Assembly (NCBI GenBank): GCA_963723765.1 | Contig: CAVRSD010000011.1 | Span: forward strand, 124,001-188,000 | Reading direction: 5' to 3' | DNA length: 64,000 bases | DNA from: DATBAX01 sp963723765 | GTDB lineage: Bacteria > Acidobacteriota > Terriglobia > Terriglobales > Acidobacteriaceae | Shown: piece by piece, positions 53,015 through 62,223 of the stretch | Layout of the letters: every line of letters starts with the position of its first letter | Position numbering within the stretch: position 1 is the first letter of the stretch | Notes under the pieces: generated by a model | What the model was told of the DNA's origin: nothing | Seen by the model: the letters and a program-made list of their open reading frames with translations, nothing else | Database searches by the model: none | Made by a program: the position numbers and the translations under genes

Positions 53015-54430
53015 ATGGCCATCTATTTACCCGGAACCGTTGAAGAAGAACAGATTGCGCTGGACGAACTCACGCCGCGTGAGATTGTCGCTGAGCTGGA
53101 CAAGCATGTCATCGGCCAGAAGGACGCCAAGCGCGCGGTGGCGATTGCACTGCGAAACCGCATGCGGCGGCAAAAGCTCGCGCCGGAGCTCGCCGAAGAC
53201 GTTATCCCCAAGAACATCATCATGATCGGGCCTACGGGCGTGGGCAAAACTGAAATTGCCCGACGCTTGGCCAAACTTGCCAACTCGCCATTCATGAAAG
53301 TGGAAGCGTCGAAGTTCACCGAAGTCGGTTATGTGGGACGCGATGTCGAGTCCATGATTCGCGATCTGGTCGAAATCGCCATCGAGAACGTACGCGAGGA
53401 AAAGCTGGAAGATGTTGCCGACAAAGCTGAACTCAACGCCGAAGAGCGTTTGTTGGATATTCTTCTGCCTCCCATCGCGACGCCTCGTCCTGCCGAATCG
53501 AATAATGGTGGGGTCGTCATCGATGGCGGCACAAGTCTGACTGAATCCACCAGCCGTACGCGCGAAAAGCTTCGCCAGCAGTTGCGTGAGGGCAAACTCG
53601 ATGACCGCATCGTGGAAATTGACGTGCGCGAGCGCAATTTTCCGTCGTTTGAAATCATCTCCAACCAGGGCGTCGAGGAGATGGACGTCAATCTGAAGGA
53701 CATGCTGCCGAATCTTTTTGGGCAGCGCACAAAAAAACGGAAGATGAAGGTCAACGAAGCCTTCGAGTATCTGATTCAGGAAGAAGAGCAACGCCTGATC
53801 GACATGGACCAGGTCACGCGCATTGCGATTGATCGCGTAGAAGATTCAGGCATTATTTTTCTCGACGAAATCGACAAGATCGCCGGGCGCGAAGGTGGCC
53901 ACGGGCCGGATGTTTCCCGCGAAGGCGTGCAGCGCGACATTCTGCCTATCGTTGAAGGAACGACCGTCAACACGCGCTACGGCATGGTGCGCACCGACCA
54001 CATTCTTTTCATTGCGGCTGGAGCGTTCCACGTTTCCAAGCCCAGCGACTTGATCCCCGAACTGCAAGGGCGCTTTCCCATTCGCGTGGAGCTGCAATCG
54101 CTCACCATGGAAGACTTCGTCCGCATCCTGACCGAGCCCAAGGCTTCGCTGGTCACGCAGTACGTCGCCCTGCTCGAAACTGAAGGCGTGAAGCTGGAAT
54201 TCACGAAAGATTCCCTCGAAGAAATCGCCCGCTTTGCTTTCCGGGTCAATGAAGGCACGGAAAATATCGGGGCGCGCCGTCTGCACACCATCATGGAACG
54301 CGTGCTGGACCAGATCAGCTTCGATGCTCCCGACAAAAAAGGCGAGCATGTGAAGATTGATGCCGACTACGTTCGCCAAATGCTGGCTGATATTGTGAAA
54401 GACCAGGATTTGTCGCGGTACATTCTGTAA
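53015..54430 (+). CDS. hslU: ATP-dependent protease ATPase subunit HslU
   Basis: 471 residues, an AAA+ unfoldase that feeds HslV. It has Walker A GPTGVGKTEIARRLA near residue 71, the pore motif GYVGRDVESMIRDLVE, a Walker B block IIFLDEIDKIAGREGG, sensor and C-terminal helices ending VRQMLADIVKDQDLSRYIL (the tail that docks into HslV). An I-domain insert lies between. The start follows a palindromic repeat rather than a clear ribosome binding site, so translation may be coupled or unusual. Confidence 0.97.
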   Translation: MAIYLPGTVEEEQIALDELTPREIVAELDKHVIGQKDAKRAVAIALRNRMRRQKLAPELAEDVIPKNIIMIGPTGVGKTEIARRLAKLANSPFMKVEASKFTEVGYVGRDVESMIRDLVEIAIENVREEKLEDVADKAELNAEERLLDILLPPIATPRPAESNNGGVVIDGGTSLTESTSRTREKLRQQLREGKLDDRIVEIDVRERNFPSFEIISNQGVEEMDVNLKDMLPNLFGQRTKKRKMKVNEAFEYLIQEEEQRLIDMDQVTRIAIDRVEDSGIIFLDEIDKIAGREGGHGPDVSREGVQRDILPIVEGTTVNTRYGMVRTDHILFIAAGAFHVSKPSDLIPELQGRFPIRVELQSLTMEDFVRILTEPKASLVTQYVALLETEGVKLEFTKDSLEEIARFAFRVNEGTENIGARRLHTIMERVLDQISFDAPDKKGEHVKIDADYVRQMLADIVKDQDLSRYIL

Positions 54431-54727
54431 GATCGAAAGTTCTGGCATTCTAGTTAGAAACTAATTTGTTCGCCGCGCAGGCGCCCAAGAATGGTACAGA
54501 AGCTCATGATGCCATGGACTTCGAACTTGAGCGATTCATCCATCTGTTTGCCATGAATCGTGCAATTCTTCTGACACCGTTTCACAATATGGCTTTGATG
54601 TCGCCTTCGTCCGACAAAGGACGACGTCGACCCGCACACTCGCGTTTTCCGGGAAGCGGTGAAAGAGTTGGTTGGCTAGGAACGCGGATGCAGTCCTTGC
54701 GTGGATTCTGCTACCCTTGTTGTTTCC
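54431..54727. other. Intergenic region between hslU and a lipoprotein gene
   Basis: About 297 bases. I see no RNA gene or terminator stem of note. A 61-codon frame on the minus strand (54454-54639; Cys- and Lys-rich) has neither a ribosome binding site nor recognised similarity, so I do not call it. The promoter of the lipoprotein gene should lie here. Confidence 0.35.
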
Positions 54728-55837
54728 ATGAGGCCAGCCCACTCGAAGTCCCTCTTTTGCGTTCTGGCCACCGCACTTCTTGCCGGCTGCGGCGCGCCGG
54801 GCATCCCCATTCCGCCTTCATTGGAACTCGCCAAACCGGTCACGGATTTGCGCGCAGTTCGTAAAGGCGACAAAGTCTATCTTGCATGGAGCATACCGAT
54901 CGAAACCATTGAGCGGCGGGCCATCCGTCATCCCGGCCCAACCAGAGTTTGTCGAAGTTTGGACGATGCAATCACGGAATGCGGAATTCCTGCAGGGGAA
55001 GTTTCCCCTGACAAGGCGACGCAAGCGCAAACCTTACCAAGCAAGAAAAATGGCCCTCCCGCTCCAAGAATGACCACGGGCTTCACCGACATACTGCCAG
55101 TCTCGTTACAGGCCCATGCCACCAGCCAGGTTGTATATGCAGTCGAAGTGTTGAATGAAAGTCAGCGAAGTGGTGGACTTTCCAACCAGGTCCAGGTGCC
55201 AGCGGCACCGGCGCTTCCGCCGCCAACAAATTTTCAGGCCAAAGCCACGACCGATGGAGTTGTCGTGAGTTGGACGGAGGGTCCACCTCCTGCGGAGACG
55301 CCGGGACTGCGCCATCTCTGCCGCGTATATCGACGACAGCAGGGCGCGGACAAAAACACCCTAGCTGGAGAGCTCCCTCTGGACAATTCGGCGTCTACTC
55401 AGCTCGTTGACCATAGCTTCGAATGGGAGCAGACCTATTCTTATCATGCGACGGTTGTAACGCTTATTTCGCAGGATGGGAAACCTGATCTTCAGGTGGA
55501 AGGTGACGACACTCCGACGGTCACTGTTTTTGCTCACGATGTCTTTCCACCGGCTGTTCCTTCTGGCCTGCAGGCTGTTTTCTCGGGAGTTGGGCAAGCG
55601 CCGTTCGTAGATCTGGTTTGGGCACCAGACACGGAAGCCGATCTTGCGGGATATAACATTTTCCGTCACGAAGAAGGCGGCCAGCCGGTCAAGATCAATT
55701 CTGATGCGGTGAAGACTCCCAGCTACCGTGACCCCAACATACAGTCCGGCAAGACGTACTTTTATTCTGTCTCGGCGGTGGATGTGCGCGGAAACGAAAG
55801 CACGCGGTCGGAAGAAGCGAATGAGGCGGTACCATAG
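54728..55837 (+). CDS. Lipoprotein with fibronectin type III-like repeats
   Basis: 369 residues. The ATG at 54728 (MRPAHSKSLFCVLATALLAG) leads to the lipobox LLAGC. Two or three FnIII-like beta domains follow: LELAKPVTDLRAVRKGDKVY, LPPPTNFQAKATTDGVVVSW and PPAVPSGLQAVFSGVGQAPF. The last ends YFYSVSAVDVRGNESTRSEE. It is an outer-membrane-attached binding protein; the ligand is unknown. A stretch near residues 60-95 (RHPGPTRVCRSLDDAITECG) looks out of place and may be a repeat-derived insertion. An E-family repeat starts one base after the stop. Confidence 0.8.
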   Translation: MRPAHSKSLFCVLATALLAGCGAPGIPIPPSLELAKPVTDLRAVRKGDKVYLAWSIPIETIERRAIRHPGPTRVCRSLDDAITECGIPAGEVSPDKATQAQTLPSKKNGPPAPRMTTGFTDILPVSLQAHATSQVVYAVEVLNESQRSGGLSNQVQVPAAPALPPPTNFQAKATTDGVVVSWTEGPPPAETPGLRHLCRVYRRQQGADKNTLAGELPLDNSASTQLVDHSFEWEQTYSYHATVVTLISQDGKPDLQVEGDDTPTVTVFAHDVFPPAVPSGLQAVFSGVGQAPFVDLVWAPDTEADLAGYNIFRHEEGGQPVKINSDAVKTPSYRDPNIQSGKTYFYSVSAVDVRGNESTRSEEANEAVP

Positions 55838-55838
55838 A

Positions 55839-55931
55839 TCTGTCAGCCGTCAGCCTCAGATTTGAAACGTTTGGTGGGAATTTTTTACAAACGTGACCGT
55901 TGTGTTGATTTAGCTGATGGCTAACAGCTGG
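55839..55931. repeat. Word-palindrome, family E copy 2
   Basis: The left arm 55839-55860 (TCTGTCAGCCGTCAGCCTCA...) and right arm 55911-55931 (TAGCTGATGGCTAACAGCTGG) are inverted around a ~50-base T-rich centre. It begins one base after the lipoprotein stop (55837) and ends seven bases before the FAH-family ATG (55939). Confidence 0.75.
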
Positions 55932-55938
55932 TTTTCCC

Positions 55939-56739
55939 ATGAAATATTGCCGATTCCAACTCGATGGGCAAGCTCACTACGGGCTGGTCGAATCTGTCGC
56001 GGGCGCGGAAACCATCACGCGCCTGCTGTTGGCGCCTCCTGAGAGCTCAACTGGCGACATGGAAGATCTTCCCACCAAGCGAATGGGCCATCTTGCCTTG
56101 GCCGAGGCGAGGTTGCTGGCACCGGTTCGTCCCTCGAAGATCGTATGTGTAGGGCGCAACTACCGTGAGCACGCCGCCGAACTGGGTAACGAGGTTCCGA
56201 CTGAACCGTTGATATTTTTTAAGCCGCCTTCTTCCCTGCTCGGCCCCGGCGAAAACATCCGCCGACCCAAACTTTCCCAGCGAGTGGATTATGAGGGAGA
56301 GCTTGGCGTCGTCATTGGCCGAACTTGCTACCAGCTTGGCGACAGTGAAGACGTGCGTCCTTATATTCTCGGCTACACCTGCGTCAATGATGTAACCGCG
56401 CGTGATTTGCAGAAAAAAGATGGACAGTGGACCCGCGGCAAAGGCTTCGATACTTTCTGCCCCGCCGGCCCGCTGGTGACCGATGAGATCGATCCCTGGG
56501 CGGGGATTGGCGTGGAAACTCGGGTCAATGGTGAAGTCCGGCAGCAGGGAAATACGCGCGATTTTATTTTTGCGCTGGACGTTGCGATTCGCTACATTTC
56601 TCAGGTAATGACGCTCGTACCCGGCGATTTAATTGCCACCGGAACGCCCTCAGGCGTGGGCCCGCTTGTGGCTTGGGATGTTGTGGAGGTTAGCGTGGAA
56701 GGTGTAGGGACGTTGAGAAATACCGTGGTGGATGAGTAA
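55939..56739 (+). CDS. Fumarylacetoacetate hydrolase (FAH) family protein
   Basis: 266 residues. The FAH core is KIVCVGRNYREHAAELGNEV, EPLIFFKPPSSLLGPGENI, and the metal site in DYEGELGVVIGRTC (Glu ... Glu) with VNDVTARDLQKKDGQWTRGK and FDTFCPAGPLVTDEID. A C-terminal GTPSGVGPL loop is present. Family members include oxaloacetate decarboxylases and hydratases of aromatic breakdown, so the true reaction is open. It acts in the cytosol. It follows a palindromic repeat instead of a clear ribosome binding site. Confidence 0.92.
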   Translation: MKYCRFQLDGQAHYGLVESVAGAETITRLLLAPPESSTGDMEDLPTKRMGHLALAEARLLAPVRPSKIVCVGRNYREHAAELGNEVPTEPLIFFKPPSSLLGPGENIRRPKLSQRVDYEGELGVVIGRTCYQLGDSEDVRPYILGYTCVNDVTARDLQKKDGQWTRGKGFDTFCPAGPLVTDEIDPWAGIGVETRVNGEVRQQGNTRDFIFALDVAIRYISQVMTLVPGDLIATGTPSGVGPLVAWDVVEVSVEGVGTLRNTVVDE

Positions 56740-56757
56740 GGCTGCTGGAACACTAAT

Positions 56758-57402
56758 TCAACCTTTCACTCGCACTTGTACTTTGGTTCCGTCGGGAAGT
56801 TTCCCTTCTAGTAGTTCGATTTTCCCTTCGCGAACAATTCCGTCGAATTCCCGGCGATCGGGAACGGCTCCTGGCGGTGTCACGGGTGTGGGCGCCCGCG
56901 CCACACTTGCTCGTCCCATGCCTTTGTCCATGGCGGCGTTTGCCAGTTCGTCGGCTTCCTGATTTTTCCCCCGCAGCACGTGTCCAATGGAAAACCACTC
57001 GAGCTTGGCAATCAATTCTTTCGCGCGGCCGTGGAGATCTTGCAGCGCGGCATTCTTAACTTTATAGATTCCCTTAATTTGACGGACCAACAGCTCCGAG
57101 TCGCTGATCACTTTGAGCGCTTTGTGGCCGTGAGCAGTTGCATACTCCAGCGCCGCGATCAGGCCCTGATATTCGGCCACGTTGTTGGTCTGGTGACCAA
57201 GATATTCGCTGAGGCTGGCGACTTTCTGCCCCGCCTGGTCCTGGATGACCACGCCGTATCCTGCAGGCCCGGGATTTCCGCGCGCCCCGCCGTCGCTGTA
57301 GGCAATCAGATGAAGCTCAGGAGGATTTTCGCGATCTGTGAACAGGTTTTTTGTCCCCGATGCATTGCCGGAAAATCTGGTGCGAGAAGGATAAGAGGGC
57401 AT
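56758..57402 (-). CDS. Ribonuclease HI-like protein with a C-terminal extension
   Basis: 214 residues. The RNase HI fold has the catalytic acidic pattern: Asp in AYSDGGARGNPGPAGYGVVI, Glu in NNVAEYQGLIAALEYA, Asp in LKVISDSELLVRQIKG and the final Asp in GKNQEADELANAAMDKG. It is related to the RnhA-like or reverse-transcriptase-like branch. After the core come ~55 residues, including a repeat-derived peptide (MGRASVARAPTPVTPPG) encoded by a GTGGGCGCCCGCGCCAC palindrome (56876-56912). It should cut RNA in RNA-DNA hybrids. Confidence 0.88.
   Translation of the reverse strand: MPSYPSRTRFSGNASGTKNLFTDRENPPELHLIAYSDGGARGNPGPAGYGVVIQDQAGQKVASLSEYLGHQTNNVAEYQGLIAALEYATAHGHKALKVISDSELLVRQIKGIYKVKNAALQDLHGRAKELIAKLEWFSIGHVLRGKNQEADELANAAMDKGMGRASVARAPTPVTPPGAVPDRREFDGIVREGKIELLEGKLPDGTKVQVRVKG
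56876..56912. repeat. In-frame palindrome inside the RNase HI-like gene
   Basis: GGTGTGGGCGCCCGCGCCAC with flanking words, the same as 47407-47452 and related to the ispE insert at 18771-18830. It encodes VARAPTP in the RNase HI frame and sits just after the catalytic core, in the variable tail. Confidence 0.65.
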
Positions 57403-57438
57403 GGCAAAAGTTTACACCGCGAATGGAAATGTCCTCTT

Positions 57439-59451
57439 CTACTTCGCTGGCTGCGTAGTCGTATCCGGCTTCAAGTAGTGGTCAAACCAGCCAATCATTC
57501 GCTGCATGATGTCGCGGCGGTGATCGGGTTGGCGGATGGCATGGCCCTCGCCAGCGTAAACGACCAGTTGCGTCTCCACTCCCAGGGACTTTAACGCATG
57601 CCAAAATTCGCGCGATTGCGGTTCTGGCACTTCGCCGTCACGTTCGCCAACCAGGACCAGCGTGGGTGTTTTTACATTTTTAATAAAATCCATCGGCGAA
57701 CTCTTCGCATAAACCTTGGGGTCGTCATATACGGAAGCGCCAAAGTAAGGGACCATCCATTCATCAATATCGTTCTCGCCGTAGTAGCTTTGCCAGTTGG
57801 AAAGTCCGGCGCCGGCTACCGCTGCATGAAAGCGATTGGTCTGGGTGATCGCCCACATGGTCATGTATCCGCCATAGCTCCAGCCGGTGATGCCGATGCG
57901 ATTGTTATCGACCGGCAGGGTCTTTACGACTTCATCCACGCCCGTCAGAATGTCGCGAAAATCGCCATAGCCGAAATCCTTGACGTTGCCTTGCGCGAAT
58001 TTTTCGCCCTCGCCAAAGCTGCCGCGAGGATTGGGCTCGAGAACGAAGTACCCGTGAGTGGAAAGTTCATAGCTATTAAAAAATGGTCCCGGCCAAGCCG
58101 CACGTGCGGCGGCAGCCGGTCCGCCATGTGCAACGACTACCATGGGATAACGCTGTTTCGGATCGTAATCCCTGGGGTACGCGAGCCAGCCCTGAATTCG
58201 CATGCCATCGCTCATCCAATGCAGACTCTTTACTTCGCCCCAACTGGGATGCAGTTGATCGTTTTGATGGGTGATTTGTTTCCATTCACCTGTCGAACCG
58301 GCCCAAATCTCCGGCGGATGCTGGGGAGAGCTTCGAATGACCGCAGAATTCTGATGGTCGGCCGCCAGCGAGATTTCGTCCGCACCCCATAGTCCCGCCG
58401 AGATCACCTCAGCTTCGGACCACAATTTTGAAACTTTCCTGGTCGAAAGATCGAGGGTGGAAATTCCGGCATCGCCGTCGATATTTTCTGTGAACAGAAT
58501 TTTATCCGGCGCAGCCCAAAAAATTCCGCTGGGAGAAGCGGTGATTCCCGGCGTCACATTTCGCACTGCTCCACCGGTGGCCGGGACGACCATAATGTCG
58601 CCGCCGGTCGATCCTTCATCGCTCATCAGGCCTTCGATAACGGCAACATTCTTGCCGTCAGGGGACCAGCGCGGAACCGCTATTTGCAAAGAAGGTTTGT
58701 AGATCGACTTCATTTCCCCGCCGGCCAGAGTTAGCGTGTAAAGCTGAGCCACCCACCAGTTCGGATCTCCGGCACCGTGAGCTGCAATTGCCGCGAAACT
58801 CTTCCCATCCGGCGCCCAGTCATATTCATAGACATACATATCAGGCGGCGAGAGCTGGCGAACGTTACCGGACGCGACGTCCACCATGGTCACCCGCTGC
58901 TCGTAGAACTTATCTTCCACCACGCCAGTCTCGGGCGTCATGGCCATCAGAGGCCCGGCCGCACGAGGCGCATCTTGGGTGAACAGGACCGCCAGCTTCC
59001 CATCCGCAGACCAGCGCGGATCCGCCAAATACCCGCTGAGGCTGGTGAGTTTATTGGCCATCCCGGTATCGAGGTCGGCCACATAAAGCTGCAATTGGCC
59101 AACGCTCTCGGCGTCGGAAAGAAATGCTATGCGTTTGCCATCAGGCGCCCAGGCAATGCTTTCGTCGCGGATACTGCCGCTCTCACGAGTGGCGGGAATG
59201 CGACGCGGGCCGGATCCCGCGAATTTAAAATCTTGCACATAAATCGCGGAGCCTTCACCCCGCATGCCTTCACCCAAGACCGGTTCCACCCAGGCGATTT
59301 GGTTCCCATCCGGAGAAATTGCTACCTGCGAAAAAGTTTGTGTCCGCGGACTCGTGCTCTGTGCTTGTGCGGGCGCCGACATCGTTACGCAACTGGCAAT
59401 TGCGAGCACTCCGAAGATTCCGGTTGCAAATACTGCTTTATATTTCGACAT
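57439..59451 (-). CDS. S9 family prolyl oligopeptidase-type peptidase, exported
   Basis: 670 residues with a signal peptide (VFATGIFGVLAIASCVTMSA). The N-terminal beta-propeller of TolB/WD-like blades (VAISPDGNQIAWVEPVLGEG, WAPDGKRIAFLSDAESVGQL) covers about 40-400. The C-terminal alpha/beta hydrolase has the nucleophile GWSYGGYMTMW near 523, Asp in VLVGERDGEVP near 604 and His in YAGEGHAIRQ near 634. It cleaves oligopeptides, dipeptidyl- or acylaminoacyl-type. A Cys after IAS could be a lipobox, so surface attachment is possible. Confidence 0.93.
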   Translation of the reverse strand: MSKYKAVFATGIFGVLAIASCVTMSAPAQAQSTSPRTQTFSQVAISPDGNQIAWVEPVLGEGMRGEGSAIYVQDFKFAGSGPRRIPATRESGSIRDESIAWAPDGKRIAFLSDAESVGQLQLYVADLDTGMANKLTSLSGYLADPRWSADGKLAVLFTQDAPRAAGPLMAMTPETGVVEDKFYEQRVTMVDVASGNVRQLSPPDMYVYEYDWAPDGKSFAAIAAHGAGDPNWWVAQLYTLTLAGGEMKSIYKPSLQIAVPRWSPDGKNVAVIEGLMSDEGSTGGDIMVVPATGGAVRNVTPGITASPSGIFWAAPDKILFTENIDGDAGISTLDLSTRKVSKLWSEAEVISAGLWGADEISLAADHQNSAVIRSSPQHPPEIWAGSTGEWKQITHQNDQLHPSWGEVKSLHWMSDGMRIQGWLAYPRDYDPKQRYPMVVVAHGGPAAAARAAWPGPFFNSYELSTHGYFVLEPNPRGSFGEGEKFAQGNVKDFGYGDFRDILTGVDEVVKTLPVDNNRIGITGWSYGGYMTMWAITQTNRFHAAVAGAGLSNWQSYYGENDIDEWMVPYFGASVYDDPKVYAKSSPMDFIKNVKTPTLVLVGERDGEVPEPQSREFWHALKSLGVETQLVVYAGEGHAIRQPDHRRDIMQRMIGWFDHYLKPDTTTQPAK

Positions 59452-59493
59452 TGGGCCAGGTCCTTAGAATTGCTTTGGGAGGAATTTTACCCG

Positions 59494-60249
59494 TTATCGT
59501 CCCGCCGCCAGCCGGGTTGCCAGACGCTGCGGCAGATTCGCCGCCAGAATGCGGTCCTGTGCGGATTTCAAATTGTAAGGCACGCGATAGAAAGTAACGA
59601 TGTGGCTCTCGGTGTCGTAAACGAGAAACGCGGCCCGCCAATCGCCATCGCGCGGCTGCCCGATCGAACCGGGGTTCACCATATAACGCACGCCCTTTTT
59701 CAGAGGAAATTCGCTGGTTTCGGTCTGTCCCACAGTTCTGTAGAGCGGACGCGAAGCATCCCCCTTGTCTTCGTCGGCGGAAAAACTGCCTTGCAAATGG
59801 GTGTGGCCGAAGAAGGTCAGGGGTACGGAAGAGACCAGCAAAGGCTCAATCGCATCACGCAGAGTGACTACGTATTCGTCTTCATCGAGCGGCGACCCAT
59901 GCACGAACTGCGCATTCGGAATCCCTTCGATCCCAATCGGCCCTTGTTGCATGGCCCGCAGCCACTCCAGATTTTCGTCGTTAAGCTGTTCGCGCGTCCA
60001 CAATGCCGCCAGCCCGGCAATCGGGTTAAAGTCTTTTACGTCAGTAATGCCGCAGACAGCCTTGTCGTGATTGCCGCGCACAAACACACTGCCCAATTTC
60101 CGGGAGATGGCCAGCACCTCATTCGGGCTCGCGCCATAGCCCACGACGTCACCCAGATTGACCACCAGGTCGTAAGCGGGAGCGGCCGCCAGACAGGCTT
60201 CCAACGCTTCCAGGTTGCTATGAATATCGCTTAATAAGAGGACGCGCAC
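59494..60249 (-). CDS. Calcineurin-like metallophosphoesterase
   Basis: 251 residues with the five metal-site motifs: LLLSDIHSNLEALEACL (DxH), VNLGDVVGYG (GDxxG), FVRGNHDKAV (GNHD), FVHGSPLDEDEYV (H) and FFGHTHLQGSF (GHTH). It probably belongs to the YfcE/YmdB-like single-domain class acting on phosphodiesters or phosphoproteins; the substrate is unknown. It lies 42 bases upstream of the S9 peptidase gene on the same strand. Confidence 0.9.
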   Translation of the reverse strand: MRVLLLSDIHSNLEALEACLAAAPAYDLVVNLGDVVGYGASPNEVLAISRKLGSVFVRGNHDKAVCGITDVKDFNPIAGLAALWTREQLNDENLEWLRAMQQGPIGIEGIPNAQFVHGSPLDEDEYVVTLRDAIEPLLVSSVPLTFFGHTHLQGSFSADEDKGDASRPLYRTVGQTETSEFPLKKGVRYMVNPGSIGQPRDGDWRAAFLVYDTESHIVTFYRVPYNLKSAQDRILAANLPQRLATRLAAGR

Positions 60250-60357
60250 AGTTCTCCGGACAAAGGGGTGATTATAGACCCATGGAGCGGTTCGCGTGAG
60301 GGCCGGGGAGTGTCAACGACCAGGGTTGCTTTCTGGGTGGCAGACGATTCGGGACCT

Positions 60358-62223
60358 TTATGTGCCAGCGCGATTCGGAAGCTGACTTTGAATCCAGTGA
60401 TTGACGCGGGCTTCCAGCATGTCGAGCGGCAGGCTTCCGCCGCTGAGGATTTCATCATGGAAGCTCCTTATATCGAAGCGCGGCCCAAGCTTCCGTTTTG
60501 CACGATCGCGCAATTCGAGAATCTTGAGTTTTCCGATCTGGTAGCTAAGTCCCTGGGCCGGCCACGCAATATAACGATTGATTTCAGCCTGGATCGTTGG
60601 CTCGTCAGCGGCACCGCTTTCGCGGAAATAGGCGACTGCCTGATCGCGGGTCCAACCTTCGGAGTGAATGCCGGTGTCAACCACCAGGCGAACCGCACGC
60701 ATCAACTCCAGATTGAGACGTCCGTAATCTGAGGCCGGAGCCTGAAAGAACCCGATCTCCTTGCCGAGCGCCTCCGCATAGACTGCCCAGCCTTCGGCGT
60801 AGGCGTTGTTGATCACGTGAAGACGAAACTCTGGCAGTCCGGTGAGTTGGTGCTGTATGGAAATCTGCAAATGATGGCCGGGGATGCCCTCGTGGTAGGC
60901 CTGGGTCTCATCACTGACCAGTTTTCGATGGGCGTAGTTGGAAGTAGCGACGACGACACGGGCTGGCCTGGATCCATCTGTGGTGCCGAAAATATAGTGA
61001 GTAGGATTGTTTGGCTGGGAAGCGGGCGCAGCTTCCACAATCAGCGGCTTGGCTGGGAACCCACCGAACAGTTCCGGCAGGCGTGACTGCATTTGGCTAA
61101 CGTAGTGGCGGAAATCGTCAACGATTTGCTCCGCAGACCTCGGAGCGTACTTCGGATCGCTGTTCAACGCAGCGCGAAAACTGCTCAGGTCTTTGTATCC
61201 CGATTTGATAGCAAGATCGGTCAGCAACCCGTTGATTCGCTCCACTTCCCGAAGCCCCAGCGCATGAATCTCCGCCGGAGACATATCCGTGGTGGTTTGC
61301 TCTCGAATCGCTTGCTGGTAGCGGCGAGTGCCGTCGGGCAGGCGGTTCAACCCGATGGTGGCTCGGCCATGCGGCGCGTAGTCTTTGGCGATGAAATCCT
61401 CAAAGCGGCGATAGGCGGGCAAAACTTCTGTGTTCACCGCCTGCACAATTTCGTCGGTCAATCGCTTCTGATCTTCAGCCGCAATGGAGGCAGGGAACTT
61501 CTTGGTGGGAGTGAGAAACGGGTCCTCAGCAATCGTGCCGTCGCATTGCGCGGGAATTTGTTCAAGCAAAATCCGCACTGGCATTAGCCCGTCTGTTTCT
61601 CCCTGGCGCAGCACGTCCACGGTTTGGTCGAACGCTCGCGGGATTTGATGCAGCCGGGCAACGTAATCTTCGTAATGCTGGACCGTATCCAGCGGCACCG
61701 AGTTGGGAAGATCGGCAAGGCTGTTGTGAATGCCCTGCATCTGGGAGATGGGCATCTCGTAATCCTTCAGTTCGAAGTCCGCAATGCGGTTGTCCAAGAC
61801 GTGCAGCAGGAGATCGTGCGAGAGACGGTCCTGCTCGGGAAAGCCGTTCGTGGAAATGGCTTTGAGCTTCACCCGATACGCGCGATCAACGGCGTTTTGC
61901 TTCACGCTGGCTGCCTGAGAGTAGTCATCCAGCATAGCGTTGTCCCGGTAATCTCCCCTGGCAGTCTCGCTCTCCGGCGTGGCCCTCCTATCGGCTTCGA
62001 ACTGCTCCTTGAACAGCGCGTTTTGAGCCGCTAGGCGAGTTGCGATGGACTTGGTCGATTGCGATGGGATGTAACGATTCGAAACAGGGGCACCCGTGGC
62101 TTGGGCTGCCATGCCGAAAGCGATCTGTAGGCATAGAGAGGCTAAGCTGAATGCCGAAAGCGCCTTCGGCGCATTGCGAGCCGAAGAGCAGTGATCAGCG
62201 ATGTTTGAGCGGGAGAGGAACAT
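60358..62223 (-). CDS. DUF885 family exported protein, putative metallopeptidase (copy 2)
   Basis: 621 residues. The ATG at 62223 has AAAGG five bases upstream. The N-terminus is a signal-like helix (FSLASLCLQIAFGMAAQATG). The metal-site motifs are YHEGIPGHHLQISIQHQLTG (HExxxGH) and NAYAEGWAVYAEALGKEIGF, and the C-terminus has IAWPAQGLSYQIGKLKILEL. It is the second DUF885 member in the window, only distantly like 35972-37714. It is presumably a periplasmic peptidase. Its stop (60358) is 108 bases past the phosphoesterase start. Confidence 0.88.
   Translation of the reverse strand: MFLSRSNIADHCSSARNAPKALSAFSLASLCLQIAFGMAAQATGAPVSNRYIPSQSTKSIATRLAAQNALFKEQFEADRRATPESETARGDYRDNAMLDDYSQAASVKQNAVDRAYRVKLKAISTNGFPEQDRLSHDLLLHVLDNRIADFELKDYEMPISQMQGIHNSLADLPNSVPLDTVQHYEDYVARLHQIPRAFDQTVDVLRQGETDGLMPVRILLEQIPAQCDGTIAEDPFLTPTKKFPASIAAEDQKRLTDEIVQAVNTEVLPAYRRFEDFIAKDYAPHGRATIGLNRLPDGTRRYQQAIREQTTTDMSPAEIHALGLREVERINGLLTDLAIKSGYKDLSSFRAALNSDPKYAPRSAEQIVDDFRHYVSQMQSRLPELFGGFPAKPLIVEAAPASQPNNPTHYIFGTTDGSRPARVVVATSNYAHRKLVSDETQAYHEGIPGHHLQISIQHQLTGLPEFRLHVINNAYAEGWAVYAEALGKEIGFFQAPASDYGRLNLELMRAVRLVVDTGIHSEGWTRDQAVAYFRESGAADEPTIQAEINRYIAWPAQGLSYQIGKLKILELRDRAKRKLGPRFDIRSFHDEILSGGSLPLDMLEARVNHWIQSQLPNRAGT

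Noticed and set aside
54454..54639. A 61-codon minus-strand frame downstream of hslU
   Set aside because: Contains several Cys residues but has no ribosome binding site and no recognisable family; chance is likely.
58777..60234. A 485-codon plus-strand frame across the S9 peptidase and phosphoesterase genes
   Set aside because: Antisense to two well-supported genes, spans both, and has no recognisable motif.
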